From the NCBI GenBank assembly GCA_024236155.1, contig JACKLA010000001.1, forward strand, positions 1,240,001 to 1,304,000: DNA of 64,000 nt, given 5' to 3'. Shown in pieces: positions 1 to 8,134 of this stretch (positions are counted from its first letter, which is position 1; each line of letters begins with the position of its first letter). The stretch comes from Sphingomonadaceae bacterium (lineage in GTDB: Bacteria; Pseudomonadota; Alphaproteobacteria; Sphingomonadales; Sphingomonadaceae). Both the position numbers and the translations under genes were made by a program. A model generated the notes under the pieces. It ran no database searches. It saw only the letters and a program-made list of their open reading frames with translations, and was not told the origin of the DNA.

Positions 1-1512
1 GACAAGTCGGAACGCTCGGACGCGCTCAATGCCGCTCGTGACAAGGTGAAAGCCCACTACGCTGCGGAAGAGTTCGACGGCCAGGCGCGGATGACCGCGA
101 TCAAGCTGACCAAGAAGCTCGAAGCCGAAATCGTTCGCGGTGCGATCCTCAAGGACGGCACCCGCATCGATGGCCGCAAGCTCGACCAGGTTCGCCCGAT
201 CGAAGCCATGGTCGGCGTGCTGCCGCGTGCCCACGGTTCATCGCTCTTCACCCGTGGTGAAACGCAGGCGCTGTGCTCGACCACGCTCGGCACCAAGGAC
301 AGCGAGCAGATGATCGACGGTCTCGAAGGCCTGACCTACGAGCGTTTCATGCTGCACTACAACTTCCCGCCCTACTCGGTCGGTGAAGTTGGCCGCTTCG
401 GCGCGCCGTCGCGTCGTGACACCGGCCACGGCAAGCTCGCATGGCGTGCGCTGCACAATGTGCTGCCGACGCATGACGACTTCCCTTACACCATCCGCGT
501 TTTGTCGGACATCACCGAGTCCAACGGCTCGAGCTCGATGGCGACCGTGTGCGGCGGCTGTCTGTCGATGATGGACGCAGGCGTTCCGATCGAACGTCCG
601 GTGTCGGGCATCGCGATGGGCCTGATCCTCGAAGGCGACGACTTCGCCGTCCTGTCCGACATCCTGGGTGACGAAGATCACCTCGGCGACATGGACTTCA
701 AGGTTGCAGGCACCGAAGCTGGCATCACCACCATGCAGATGGACATCAAGGTTGCCGGCATCACGCAGGAAATCATGGCCAAGGCGCTCGAGCAGGCGAA
801 AGCCGGTCGCACGCACATCCTTGGTGAAATGAACAAGGCGCTGGGCACTGCCCGCACCGACGTTTCCAAGCATGCTCCGCGTATCGAGACGATGCAGATC
901 GACAAGTCGAAGATCCGCGACGTTATCGGCACCGGCGGCAAGGTGATCCGCGAGATCGTTGCCGAAACCGGCGCCAAGGTCGACATCGACGACGAAGGCG
1001 TGATCAAGATTTCTTCGAGCGACCTCGACCAGATCGAAGCCGCGAAGAAGTGGATCGAAGGCATTGTCGAGGAAGCCGAAGTCGGCAAGATCTACAACGG
1101 CAAGGTCGTCAACATCGTCGACTTCGGCGCCTTCGTGAACTTCATGGGCGGCAAGGACGGACTCGTCCATGTCAGCGAAATGAAGAACGAGCGCGTCGAG
1201 AAGCCGACCGATGTCGTTTCCGAAGGGCAGGAAGTGAAGGTCAAGGTTCTCGAGATCGACCAGCGCGGCAAGGTCCGCCTGTCGATGCGCGTGGTCGACC
1301 AGGAAACCGGCGAAGAGCTGGAAGACACCCGCCCGCCGCGCGAACCGCGTGGTGATCGCGGTGATCGTGGGCCTCGCGGCGATCGTCGTGGCCCGCGTGG
1401 CGATCGCGGAGGCCGTGGCGGCGACCGTGGTGGTCGCGGCCCGCGTCGTGACCGTGACGGCGGCAACGATGGCGGCGGCGAAAGCCACGTGCCGGACTTC
1501 CTGAAGGACTGA
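1..1512 (+). CDS. pnp: Polynucleotide phosphorylase, C-terminal part (5' end outside window)
   Basis: The frame is open from the first base, so this is the 3' part of a gene that begins upstream; 503 codons are visible. PNPase phosphorolytically degrades RNA 3' to 5' and is a core part of the RNA degradosome. Visible in order are the linker helix region, the second RNase PH core (RAHGSSLFTRGETQAL; acidic stretch DILGDEDHLGDMDF), a KH domain with the GxxG loop IGTGGK near nt 925-945, and an S1 domain (GKIYNGKVVNIVDFGAFV). The C-terminal tail is Arg/Gly/Asp-rich (about nt 1343-1470) and ends in VPDFLKD. RG tails of this kind occur in alphaproteobacterial PNPases and probably help bind RNA. A terminator follows. 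Identification is certain; only the 5' end is missing. Confidence 0.97.
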   Translation, partial: DKSERSDALNAARDKVKAHYAAEEFDGQARMTAIKLTKKLEAEIVRGAILKDGTRIDGRKLDQVRPIEAMVGVLPRAHGSSLFTRGETQALCSTTLGTKDSEQMIDGLEGLTYERFMLHYNFPPYSVGEVGRFGAPSRRDTGHGKLAWRALHNVLPTHDDFPYTIRVLSDITESNGSSSMATVCGGCLSMMDAGVPIERPVSGIAMGLILEGDDFAVLSDILGDEDHLGDMDFKVAGTEAGITTMQMDIKVAGITQEIMAKALEQAKAGRTHILGEMNKALGTARTDVSKHAPRIETMQIDKSKIRDVIGTGGKVIREIVAETGAKVDIDDEGVIKISSSDLDQIEAAKKWIEGIVEEAEVGKIYNGKVVNIVDFGAFVNFMGGKDGLVHVSEMKNERVEKPTDVVSEGQEVKVKVLEIDQRGKVRLSMRVVDQETGEELEDTRPPREPRGDRGDRGPRGDRRGPRGDRGGRGGDRGGRGPRRDRDGGNDGGGESHVPDFLKD

Positions 1513-1520
1513 ACATGTGA

Positions 1521-1592
1521 GTCCCCGCGAAGGCGGGGACCGCGGTCGGCGAGTACAGTGCCTGCCGACTGAGACCCCCGCCTGCGCGGGGG
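1521..1592. repeat. Inverted pair of REP-like hairpins
   Basis: Two short palindromes lie in opposite orientation: GTCCCCGC-GAAG-GCGGGGAC at 1521-1540 and CCCCCGC-CTGC-GCGGGGG at 1575-1592. The reverse complement of the second resembles the first, including flanking bases. The same arrangement recurs at 27531-27660 and 32254-32324, so this is a dispersed REP/REPIN-type family. No RAYT transposase is in the window. Confidence 0.8.
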
Positions 1593-1607
1593 ATCACAAA
1601 CTGAATT

Positions 1608-1633
1608 GGGCCGCTCGACAGGGCGGCCCTTTT
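1608..1633 (+). terminator. Rho-independent terminator after pnp
   Basis: A 7-bp perfect stem, GGGCCGC (1608-1614) and GCGGCCC (1623-1629), is followed by TTTT. It lies downstream of the pnp stop and of the REP pair and 19 nt before the next start codon, so it probably ends the pnp transcript. Confidence 0.8.
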
Positions 1634-1651
1634 CGTATCTAGGATCGAGCC

Positions 1652-2335
1652 ATGCTTCCTCGCGAAACAATAGCAACAGCACAGATCCCGCAGGGCGACG
1701 AGCTGACCCTTGTCAGCCATGGCCGCGATTTCATCATCATGCTTGGCCGTGACGAGCTGATGGGTACGCGCATGCAGTTCAGCGAGGAACAGCTTGCGCG
1801 GCTGACGATCGAGCGGTTGCAGGCGGCCAAACCGCGTATCCTGATCGGTGGCTATGGCATGGGCTTCACCTTCCGCTCCGCGCTCGAACATGCGCCGGAA
1901 CATGCGGAGGTCGTGGTTGCCGAGGTGGTGCCGGAAATCCTCGAATGGGCGAAAGGTCCGCTGGCACATCTGACCGGTGACTGCCTCGACGACCCGCGCG
2001 GCGAGGTGGTGCTGGCCGATGTTGCCGCGCTGATCGACGATGCAGTGGACGGCACGACGCCGGGCTATGACGCGATCCTGCTCGATGTCGACAACGGCCC
2101 CGACGGGATCGTTCGCGAAGGCAATGAACGGCTCTATACCCGCACCGGGATCGGGCGTGCGCGCGATGCGCTGAAGCCCGGCGGGGTGCTGGCAATCTGG
2201 TCGGCTGCGCCGGATCACAAGTTTACTGGCAGGCTCAAGGATGCCGGGCTTGAAGTCGACGTGCAGACCGTGCGCGCGCGCGCCAACAACAAGGGCCCGC
2301 ACCACACGATCTGGTTTGCGCGGAGAACGCGCTAA
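1652..2335 (+). CDS. Spermidine synthase-like methyltransferase-fold protein
   Basis: 227 residues. It has a Rossmann methyltransferase-like core: the glycine-rich loop LIGGYGMGFTFR (about 60-70), the acidic EVVPEIL at the end of the next strand, and DAILLDVDNGP, which is the usual region of the catalytic Asp in spermidine synthases. The N-terminal beta domain is short compared with true SpeE (about 280 residues), so the acceptor is uncertain. Many alphaproteobacteria carry this spermidine-synthase-like family without demonstrated polyamine activity. It stands alone between the pnp terminator and an exported protein. Family assignment is good; polyamine synthesis is only a possibility. Confidence 0.8.
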   Translation: MLPRETIATAQIPQGDELTLVSHGRDFIIMLGRDELMGTRMQFSEEQLARLTIERLQAAKPRILIGGYGMGFTFRSALEHAPEHAEVVVAEVVPEILEWAKGPLAHLTGDCLDDPRGEVVLADVAALIDDAVDGTTPGYDAILLDVDNGPDGIVREGNERLYTRTGIGRARDALKPGGVLAIWSAAPDHKFTGRLKDAGLEVDVQTVRARANNKGPHHTIWFARRTR

Positions 2336-2426
2336 AACATTGCATCGGCGCGCGACTTGTTCTTGCGCGATTCAGCTTCGATGTGTGAAAACGACCCCAT
2401 TGTTTGGTTTATGGGGGGGCTGTTCG

Positions 2427-4580
2427 ATGAAGAGATCGCTGTTCGGGCTGGGGGCGCTGGTTGCTGCCGCATGGGCTTCACCGGCTTTGGCAGGCGGTGG
2501 CTATTGCACACCTGACTGGCGGCCCGAGAATGCCGATCTCGGCTGCACCAGCCAGATTGCGATTTCGCCGGGCAACGATACGCGGGTCAATATCTTCCTG
2601 CTGATGCAGGACCGCGCCGGAAACAATGGCAGCCAGCTGTCCTATCCCGATCTCGACTGGTACACCTTCTACGGACGCAATTTCTTCCGCTGGCAGAATT
2701 TGCGCGAGGCGTGGTTCCCGCCGCGCCAGCTTGACGAAGATGAGGGCGGTGATGGCTGGTCGATCTATGGCGGCGACCGCTGCCAGACGATCGAAAGCGG
2801 CAAGAAGGCCTTTCTCGATGCACTGGGTATGCGGCCCAAAATGGGCGAGGAAGAGCGTGCGCTCCTTGTCAGTTCGCGCGACACGCTGGACAAGGCCTGC
2901 GACGATGGCCCGGGTTCGCTCGGCGCGCCCGGCGATGGCGGCTATTTCGTCAATATCGGGGTCAACGGGATTGGCGATGCGCCGCTTGGCTTCATGGCCT
3001 ATCTCGAAGGTTCGGCCAGCTTCTACAGCGGTCAGTGGGATCGCGCGGACACATATTACGCCATGCTGCGTGACGGCAATACCGACGAGTGGCTGACCGA
3101 GACTGCGACCTATATGGTCGCGCGCAACCGGCTCAACCAGGCAATCGAAAGCGCGGACGACGATTGGGGCTGGTTCGATCTCGACAAGGTTCAGGCGCTG
3201 ACCGCCAAGCGTTCGGAAGAGGCGTTCCGGGCCTATCTCGCGAAATATCCCGACGGACGCTATGCATCCTCGGCGCGCGGGCTGATCCGCAAGGCGCTGT
3301 GGCTGCAAAAGGATTTTGGCAAGCTGAGTGCGATCTATGCGGATCTGGTCGAAAAGGCCGATCCGGCAAAGGAAACGACCGCGCGGCTGGTCGAGGAACT
3401 CGATGACAAGTGGATGATCCGTGAAGGGCGCGGGGCAGTCGGCGATCCGCTGTTGCTGGCCGCCGACGACCTGATGCGGATGCGTGCCTACGAATATGAG
3501 GAATACGGCCAGAACCCGCTCTCTGCAGAGGAGCTCGCTGCCCAGGCGGACAGCTTCGCCGACCACCCGGAACTCTACAGCTTCCTCAAGGCGAACCACG
3601 CATTCTACATTGCGAAAGACTATCGCGCGGTGCGCGACCTGCTGCCGGACGATGCGCGGCAGGACAGCTATTCCCCGCTTGCCTTCAGCCGCCAGTACCT
3701 GCGCGGCCTTGCGCTCCACGCGCTGGGCGATCGGAACGAGGAGGGCTTCTGGCTGGAGCTGATCGGCGGTGCCAAGGGTCTGTGGCAACGCCCTGCGGTG
3801 GAATTGTCGCTGGCCCGCGTATGGGAACAGAACGGCAAGCTTTCCAAAGTCTTCGAGAGCGGGTCGCCGATTACGGATTCGCGCATCCGCCGCATCCTGC
3901 TCGCGCAATCGGCCGGGCCGGATATCCTCAAGCAGCAGGTCCGGGCAGGGGACGCACACCCGAGGGAACAGTCCTTTGCCCTGTTCACCGTCTTGCTCAA
4001 GCAGTTGCAGCGTGGCGAATATGCCGGGTTTGCCAAGGACTATCCCTTCGCGTCGAAGTTCGCCACGCAGGAGAATGAAAACGGCTTGTGGGGCTTTTAC
4101 GACGATGAAATCCCGCCGCTTGACCTGTTCACCAAGGGCACCTGGTCCGACGGTTTCGCCTGTCCCTCGATCGACAAGACGGCTGCCACGCTCGCGCGCA
4201 ATCCACGCGATGTGAGTGCGCGGCTGTGCCTGGGCGATTTCTATCGTCTCAACGGTTTCGACGATTTCCGTTTCAGCGAAAATTACTGGGAGGACGAGGT
4301 CGACGCCGCGAAACCGGCAGCGCTGGGCGAAAAGGACTATTACCCCGGCAAGGTGACGCCGCGGCATGAATTCTACACGTCGATCATGGACGACCGTGGG
4401 GCAACGCGCGACCAGCGGGCCTATGCGCTCTATCGCGCGATCCGCTGTTATGCACCGGCGAATACCAACACCTGCGGCGGCGAAGGAGTCGAGAAGAGCC
4501 AGCGTGAGGCGTGGTTCCGCACGCTCAAGCGCAATTACGGCAACACCAGCTGGGCGCAGGAACTGAAATATTACTGGTAA
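2427..4580 (+). CDS. Exported helical-repeat protein of unknown function
   Basis: The start is set at the ATG preceded by a G-run (2413-2419), because it opens a clear signal peptide (MKRSLFGLGALVAAAWASPALA, shown here in meaning: positive n-region, hydrophobic core, A-x-A site). An open frame continues upstream to 2241 but adds an unlikely leader. The 717-residue product is probably periplasmic or surface-associated. It has many Trp/Tyr/Glu-rich helical segments and TPR/Sel1-like stretches (for example EEAFRAYLAKYPDGRYASSA), suggesting a solenoid. The 3' end overlaps the start of the DUF3142 lipoprotein by 11 nt, so the two are probably translationally coupled and act together in the envelope. 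No enzymatic motif is recognised. Confidence 0.8.
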   Translation: MKRSLFGLGALVAAAWASPALAGGGYCTPDWRPENADLGCTSQIAISPGNDTRVNIFLLMQDRAGNNGSQLSYPDLDWYTFYGRNFFRWQNLREAWFPPRQLDEDEGGDGWSIYGGDRCQTIESGKKAFLDALGMRPKMGEEERALLVSSRDTLDKACDDGPGSLGAPGDGGYFVNIGVNGIGDAPLGFMAYLEGSASFYSGQWDRADTYYAMLRDGNTDEWLTETATYMVARNRLNQAIESADDDWGWFDLDKVQALTAKRSEEAFRAYLAKYPDGRYASSARGLIRKALWLQKDFGKLSAIYADLVEKADPAKETTARLVEELDDKWMIREGRGAVGDPLLLAADDLMRMRAYEYEEYGQNPLSAEELAAQADSFADHPELYSFLKANHAFYIAKDYRAVRDLLPDDARQDSYSPLAFSRQYLRGLALHALGDRNEEGFWLELIGGAKGLWQRPAVELSLARVWEQNGKLSKVFESGSPITDSRIRRILLAQSAGPDILKQQVRAGDAHPREQSFALFTVLLKQLQRGEYAGFAKDYPFASKFATQENENGLWGFYDDEIPPLDLFTKGTWSDGFACPSIDKTAATLARNPRDVSARLCLGDFYRLNGFDDFRFSENYWEDEVDAAKPAALGEKDYYPGKVTPRHEFYTSIMDDRGATRDQRAYALYRAIRCYAPANTNTCGGEGVEKSQREAWFRTLKRNYGNTSWAQELKYYW

Positions 4581-5301
4581 GCGCTGGCTGACCACACTCT
4601 TCGCCCTGCTGCTCGCAGCGTGCGGGCAGGGGGCGAGCGCGCCGGATCGGGTCGATCCGGCGGAGTATGACGCGTTCTATTTGTGGAGCGGGGTTGAACC
4701 GCCTGCGGCAATGGAAGGCGCTTCTGCCGCCTATCTCCTGTGGGGCGAGCTGCGGCGCGGCGATCCGGGCACCATCGTTCCGCTGCGCCGCACCGTGCCG
4801 AGGGGGAATGGCGGCGAGCTGTGGCTGGTGGTCCGCGCCGAACGGCTCGATTGGCAGGACGGTGCCTATGAACAGCTGCTTGCCGCAGCGGCGCGGTGGA
4901 ACCGCAAGGGCGGGTTGACCGGCGTGCAGGTCGATTTCGATTCCTCGACCGGCCAATTGGGGAACTATGCCGCCTTCCTGTCCGATATGCGGCGACGCCT
5001 GCCGCAAGGCATGAAGCTGTCGGCGACCGGGTTGATGGACTGGCCTGCCAATGCTTCGGACACCGACCTTGCGGCGTTGCGCGGCGCGCTCGACGAGATC
5101 GTGATCCAGACCTATCGCGAGACCTCGACGATCCCCGACTATGCGCGCTATCTCGCCGCGACCGAGCGGCTCAGGATGCCCTATCGCGTTGCGCTGGTCG
5201 AAGGGGGCGAATGGCTGGCACCCGATCACATTGCCGAAGACCCGTTCTTCAGGGGCTATGTCGTCTTCCTGCTAGCCGACAAATTCGATCAGAAATCGTA
5301 G
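4570..5301 (+). CDS. DUF3142-type lipoprotein with apparent ATT start codon
   Basis: The frame encodes a textbook lipoprotein signal (TGKRWLTTLFALLLAAC, lipobox LAAC), but there is no ATG, GTG or TTG between the in-frame stop at 4564-4566 and the lipobox. The only sensible initiator is ATT at 4570. It has AGGA at 4558-4561 with an 8-nt spacer and lies inside the end of the upstream gene. CTG at 4588 would remove the basic n-region. The mature part (243 residues in total) has LTGVQVDFDSSTG and ends FRGYVVFLLADKF, matching the DUF3142 family as I remember it; its function is unknown. It overlaps the convergent DUF481 gene by 13 nt. The gene is certain; the start is well supported but unusual. 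Confidence 0.8.
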   Translation: MTGKRWLTTLFALLLAACGQGASAPDRVDPAEYDAFYLWSGVEPPAAMEGASAAYLLWGELRRGDPGTIVPLRRTVPRGNGGELWLVVRAERLDWQDGAYEQLLAAAARWNRKGGLTGVQVDFDSSTGQLGNYAAFLSDMRRRLPQGMKLSATGLMDWPANASDTDLAALRGALDEIVIQTYRETSTIPDYARYLAATERLRMPYRVALVEGGEWLAPDHIAEDPFFRGYVVFLLADKFDQKS

Positions 5302-6224
5302 ATCAGCGTGACCCGCGACAGCGTGTCGGTCTTCACCGCATTGCCGGGCGGATCGGTTTCGTGCTCGAACACATAGGCAAGACCGGTCGAGAGGCTGCCA
5401 TTGATCTTGAATTCCAGCCCGCTGCTCGATCGAAATGTCGAGTTGTCGCTGCGCAGGAAGGCAGTTGCGTCCTGAACGAACTTGATTGAATCCGCGACTT
5501 GCCAGTCGAGATCGAGTGCCGCCCGGCCGGAAACCTGTTCGGTCCGTTCACCGTTCGACAATTCGGTCGAGCGATAGGCCGGTCCGCCATCGAGCGACAG
5601 CTTGATGGTTTTCTCGTCGATCACATCATAACCAAGCCCTGCCGAAAGCGAATACCGCGCCTCGAACCCCTGGAACCGGTCATGCTCATATTGTGCGAGG
5701 CCATAGGTATAGAGCCGTTCCGACAAGCGGTAATTGGGTTCATATCCGAAGCGGAACTGCTCGCGCGTGGTGATGCCATTGCTGCGCTGGTAATCGGCGA
5801 TCACGGTCAGCTTGTGCCGCCAGTCGATCCCGTTACGTTCGAGCTTCAATGCGGCAGACAGGCCGGTGTTGCTGCTGTTGCCGGTTGCGCGAAATGCGCC
5901 CAGCTGGCCGCGACCTTTCCAGTTCTCGAACAGGGATGCCGCGCGGATTTCCTGCTCTTTCTCGGCCTCGGCAACCTTGGCGGCGCGAGCCTGCTCTTGG
6001 GCAAACGCTTCGGCAATGGCGTCGATTTCAGATGCGTCATCGGGATTGGTCGCGCGCGCGATTTCGATCACGGTTGCGACCTTCTTCGCATCCCCGGTTT
6101 CGATAGCAGCATCGATCATCGCCCGAACCGGCTCGGGCAGCGCGGCTGTGGCAGGGGTCGCGGTTGCAGCGGTGATCGCAAGCAAGGCAAGCGCGCCAGC
6201 GCGCAGCATGTCGGCCATTTTCAT
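5289..6224 (-). CDS. DUF481 outer-membrane beta-barrel protein
   Basis: 311 residues: a signal peptide (MKMADMLRAGALALLAITAA... A-T-A), a charged helical/coiled-coil stretch rich in Ala/Glu/Lys (about 40-100), then alternating amphipathic strands typical of DUF481/YdiY barrels (for example WRHKLTVIADYQRSNG, RLYTYGLAQYEHDRF) with a C-terminal TLIYDF ending in Phe, the usual outer-membrane insertion signal. It is predicted to sit in the outer membrane as a roughly 12-strand barrel; the family has no firm substrate. The 3' end overlaps the end of the DUF3142 gene. A second ATG six bases downstream could also serve. Confidence 0.88.
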   Translation of the reverse strand: MKMADMLRAGALALLAITAATATPATAALPEPVRAMIDAAIETGDAKKVATVIEIARATNPDDASEIDAIAEAFAQEQARAAKVAEAEKEQEIRAASLFENWKGRGQLGAFRATGNSSNTGLSAALKLERNGIDWRHKLTVIADYQRSNGITTREQFRFGYEPNYRLSERLYTYGLAQYEHDRFQGFEARYSLSAGLGYDVIDEKTIKLSLDGGPAYRSTELSNGERTEQVSGRAALDLDWQVADSIKFVQDATAFLRSDNSTFRSSSGLEFKINGSLSTGLAYVFEHETDPPGNAVKTDTLSRVTLIYDF

Positions 6225-6253
6225 TCTCGCTGTTTCGGTGTTTCGCCAGCGCC

Positions 6254-6778
6254 TCAGCGTTTGACCGGCATTGCCCCGAGATAGTCGATCTTGCCGATCG
6301 CAATGCCTTTCATCCGCATGATGTCATAGGCGGTCGTGGCGTGGAAATAGAAGTTCGGCTGCGAGAAACCCAGCAGGAAATCCTGCACCGTGAACTCAAG
6401 CCGGAACCTGTCCTTGACCGAGAACACCATATCGTTCCCGGCAATCGCATCCAGTTGATCGGCGTCGACCGCTTCCATAACGGCCTTCGCCTCGTCCAGC
6501 TTGGCGCGAAGGCCATCGAACGTGTCGGGCGGATCGTCGAAATTGGGGCTGAATTCACCCGCCTTGACGCTTTCCAGTGCGAGTGCCGAGTGGGTCCAGC
6601 AGCTCTTGATCTGGTAGGAGAAGGGCAGCATGTCCTGCGCCAGTTTCGCCCCGATGATCTCGCTCGGCGCATAGCCCCCTTCCTCGCACCAGCTTTCCGC
6701 CTTGTCGACCAGCGCGCGGACCGATCCGGTCACCTGCAGCCATCCGGGGATCAGCGCGTCGCGCAATGTCAGGGGCAT
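6254..6778 (-). CDS. DUF1993 family protein
   Basis: 174 residues starting MPLTLRDALI. This ATG was chosen because GAGGAG lies six bases upstream on the coding strand, whereas the longer frame to 6817 has no such site. The all-helical sequence with WC, DMLPFSYQIKSC, FDDPPDTFDGL and FLLGFSQPNFYFHATTAYDIMR matches DUF1993, a DinB-like four-helix family often found beside stress or metabolic genes. The conserved histidines suggest a possible metal site, but the function is unknown. It lies downstream of modC on the same strand with 35 nt between them. Confidence 0.85.
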   Translation of the reverse strand: MPLTLRDALIPGWLQVTGSVRALVDKAESWCEEGGYAPSEIIGAKLAQDMLPFSYQIKSCWTHSALALESVKAGEFSPNFDDPPDTFDGLRAKLDEAKAVMEAVDADQLDAIAGNDMVFSVKDRFRLEFTVQDFLLGFSQPNFYFHATTAYDIMRMKGIAIGKIDYLGAMPVKR

Positions 6779-6813
6779 GGAATTCTCCTCGATTGGACGA
6801 TGCTTGCCGATTA

Positions 6814-7443
6814 TCAAGTGTCAGCGATGGATACCACTGTTTCCGTCAGGCGCGCGATTTCGGCCCGGTCGTGGCTGACCAAGAGGATCGGCAGTTCCAT
6901 CTCGTCACGGATGCGTTCGATGCAGGTGAGCACTTGCCTTGCCCGCTCTGCATCGAGCGAGGCGAGCGGCTCGTCCAGCAGCAGAAAGTGCGGCGCGCAA
7001 AGCAACGCCCTGCCGATGGCGACGCGGCGTTCCTCACCCCCGGACAGGGTTTGCGGGCGCCGCCCGAGCAGGTCGCCGATATCGAGCAGGTCGGCCACTT
7101 CCTGCTGCGAGATCCATTCCGTGCCCGGATCGGCAAAGCGGCTGCCATAGGCCAGGTTCTGTTTCACGGTCAGGTGCGGAAACAGGCGGCTGTCCTGGAA
7201 AACATAGCCGCAGCGGCGCGCTTCCGGTTGCAGGTCGATACCCGCTTCGCTGTCGAACAGCGTGGTCCCGCCAATCGCTATCCGACCCTGGTCGGGGCGC
7301 AGCAATCCGGCAATGCAATTGAGTGCGGTCGTCTTGCCGGCCCCTGACGGTCCGACAAGCGCGACCAGCGGATTCCCGGATTGCAGCTGCAGCGAAACGT
7401 CGCGCGTGCCGATCCGGTGCTCGATTGCGATGTCAAAGGACAT
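6814..7443 (-). CDS. modC: Molybdate ABC transporter ATP-binding protein
   Basis: 209-residue ABC ATPase: Walker A GPSGAGKT (about 32-39), Q-loop VFQDSRLFPHLTV, signature LSGGE, Walker B FLLLDEPLASLD and switch histidine SHD. It powers molybdate import by ModB. It ends straight after the ATPase core, so the C-terminal MOP/TOBE domain of typical ModC (about 350 residues) is missing. Its 5' end overlaps modB by 11 nt, as expected for one modABC operon. Confidence 0.93.
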   Translation of the reverse strand: MSFDIAIEHRIGTRDVSLQLQSGNPLVALVGPSGAGKTTALNCIAGLLRPDQGRIAIGGTTLFDSEAGIDLQPEARRCGYVFQDSRLFPHLTVKQNLAYGSRFADPGTEWISQQEVADLLDIGDLLGRRPQTLSGGEERRVAIGRALLCAPHFLLLDEPLASLDAERARQVLTCIERIRDEMELPILLVSHDRAEIARLTETVVSIADT

Positions 7444-8134
7444 GGCTGTCCTTCCCCAGACTGCGACGCACCAGCCATTCGCTCAGCAACAGCGCGCCAA
7501 GCGAGAGCAGCACCGCCAGCACTGCCAGCCGAGCCACGGCGATGTCGGTTCCCGGCACTTGCAGCGCGCTGTAGATCGCGAGCGGCAGGGTGCGCGTTTC
7601 ACCGGGGATGTTGGAAACGAAAGTGATCGTCGCGCCGAATTCGCCAATGCTGCGGGCGAAGCCGAGAACGGTGCCCGCCATCACCCCCGGAATGCTGAGC
7701 GGCAGGGTGATGGTGCGAAAGGCCTGCCAGCGGCTTGCGCCAAGCGTTCGTGCAGCGCCAACCAGCCTGCGATCGACTGCCTCGATCGAGAGCCGCATGG
7801 CACGCACCATCAACGGCAGCGCCATCACCGCTGCAGCCAGCGCCGCGCCGGTCCAGCGGAAGACCAGCGAAACGCCCAAGCTCGCTTCCAGCCACTGTCC
7901 AACGGGACCGGTCCTCCCGAACAGAAGCAGCAGGACATAGCCCGTCACAACTGGCGGCACGACAAGCGGCAGGTGGACCAGCGCATCGAGCAGCACCCGC
8001 CCCGGGAAACGCCTGCGCGCAAGCAGCCACGCCAGGGCATAGGCGATTGGCAAGGTGAGCGTGACCGCGACAAGGCTGACCTTGAGCGACAGGCCGATCA
8101 CCTCCCACTCGGCGGGGGAGAGTGGTGCGATCAC
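7433..8134 (-). CDS. modB: Molybdate ABC transporter permease
   Basis: 233 residues, GTG start in a GTGA overlap with the modA stop. About five hydrophobic segments are present, with the BPD-type EAA loop (LVGAARTLGASRWQAFRTI, then LPLSIPGVMAG) that docks on the ATPase. The protein forms the inner-membrane channel for molybdate. Order and overlaps with modA and modC make the assignment secure. Confidence 0.95.
   Translation of the reverse strand: MIAPLSPAEWEVIGLSLKVSLVAVTLTLPIAYALAWLLARRRFPGRVLLDALVHLPLVVPPVVTGYVLLLLFGRTGPVGQWLEASLGVSLVFRWTGAALAAAVMALPLMVRAMRLSIEAVDRRLVGAARTLGASRWQAFRTITLPLSIPGVMAGTVLGFARSIGEFGATITFVSNIPGETRTLPLAIYSALQVPGTDIAVARLAVLAVLLSLGALLLSEWLVRRSLGKDSHVL

Noticed and set aside
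1343..1470. Tandem repeats possibly a CRISPR or satellite
   Set aside because: They encode the Arg/Gly/Asp tail of PNPase; the same applies to the tolA linker (29800-29865) and the gcrA linker.
2478..4595. 705-codon open frame antisense to the exported repeat protein
   Set aside because: High GC creates long open antisense frames. The product is Arg/Ile/Val-rich with no domain, and the plus frame has a signal peptide and ribosome site.
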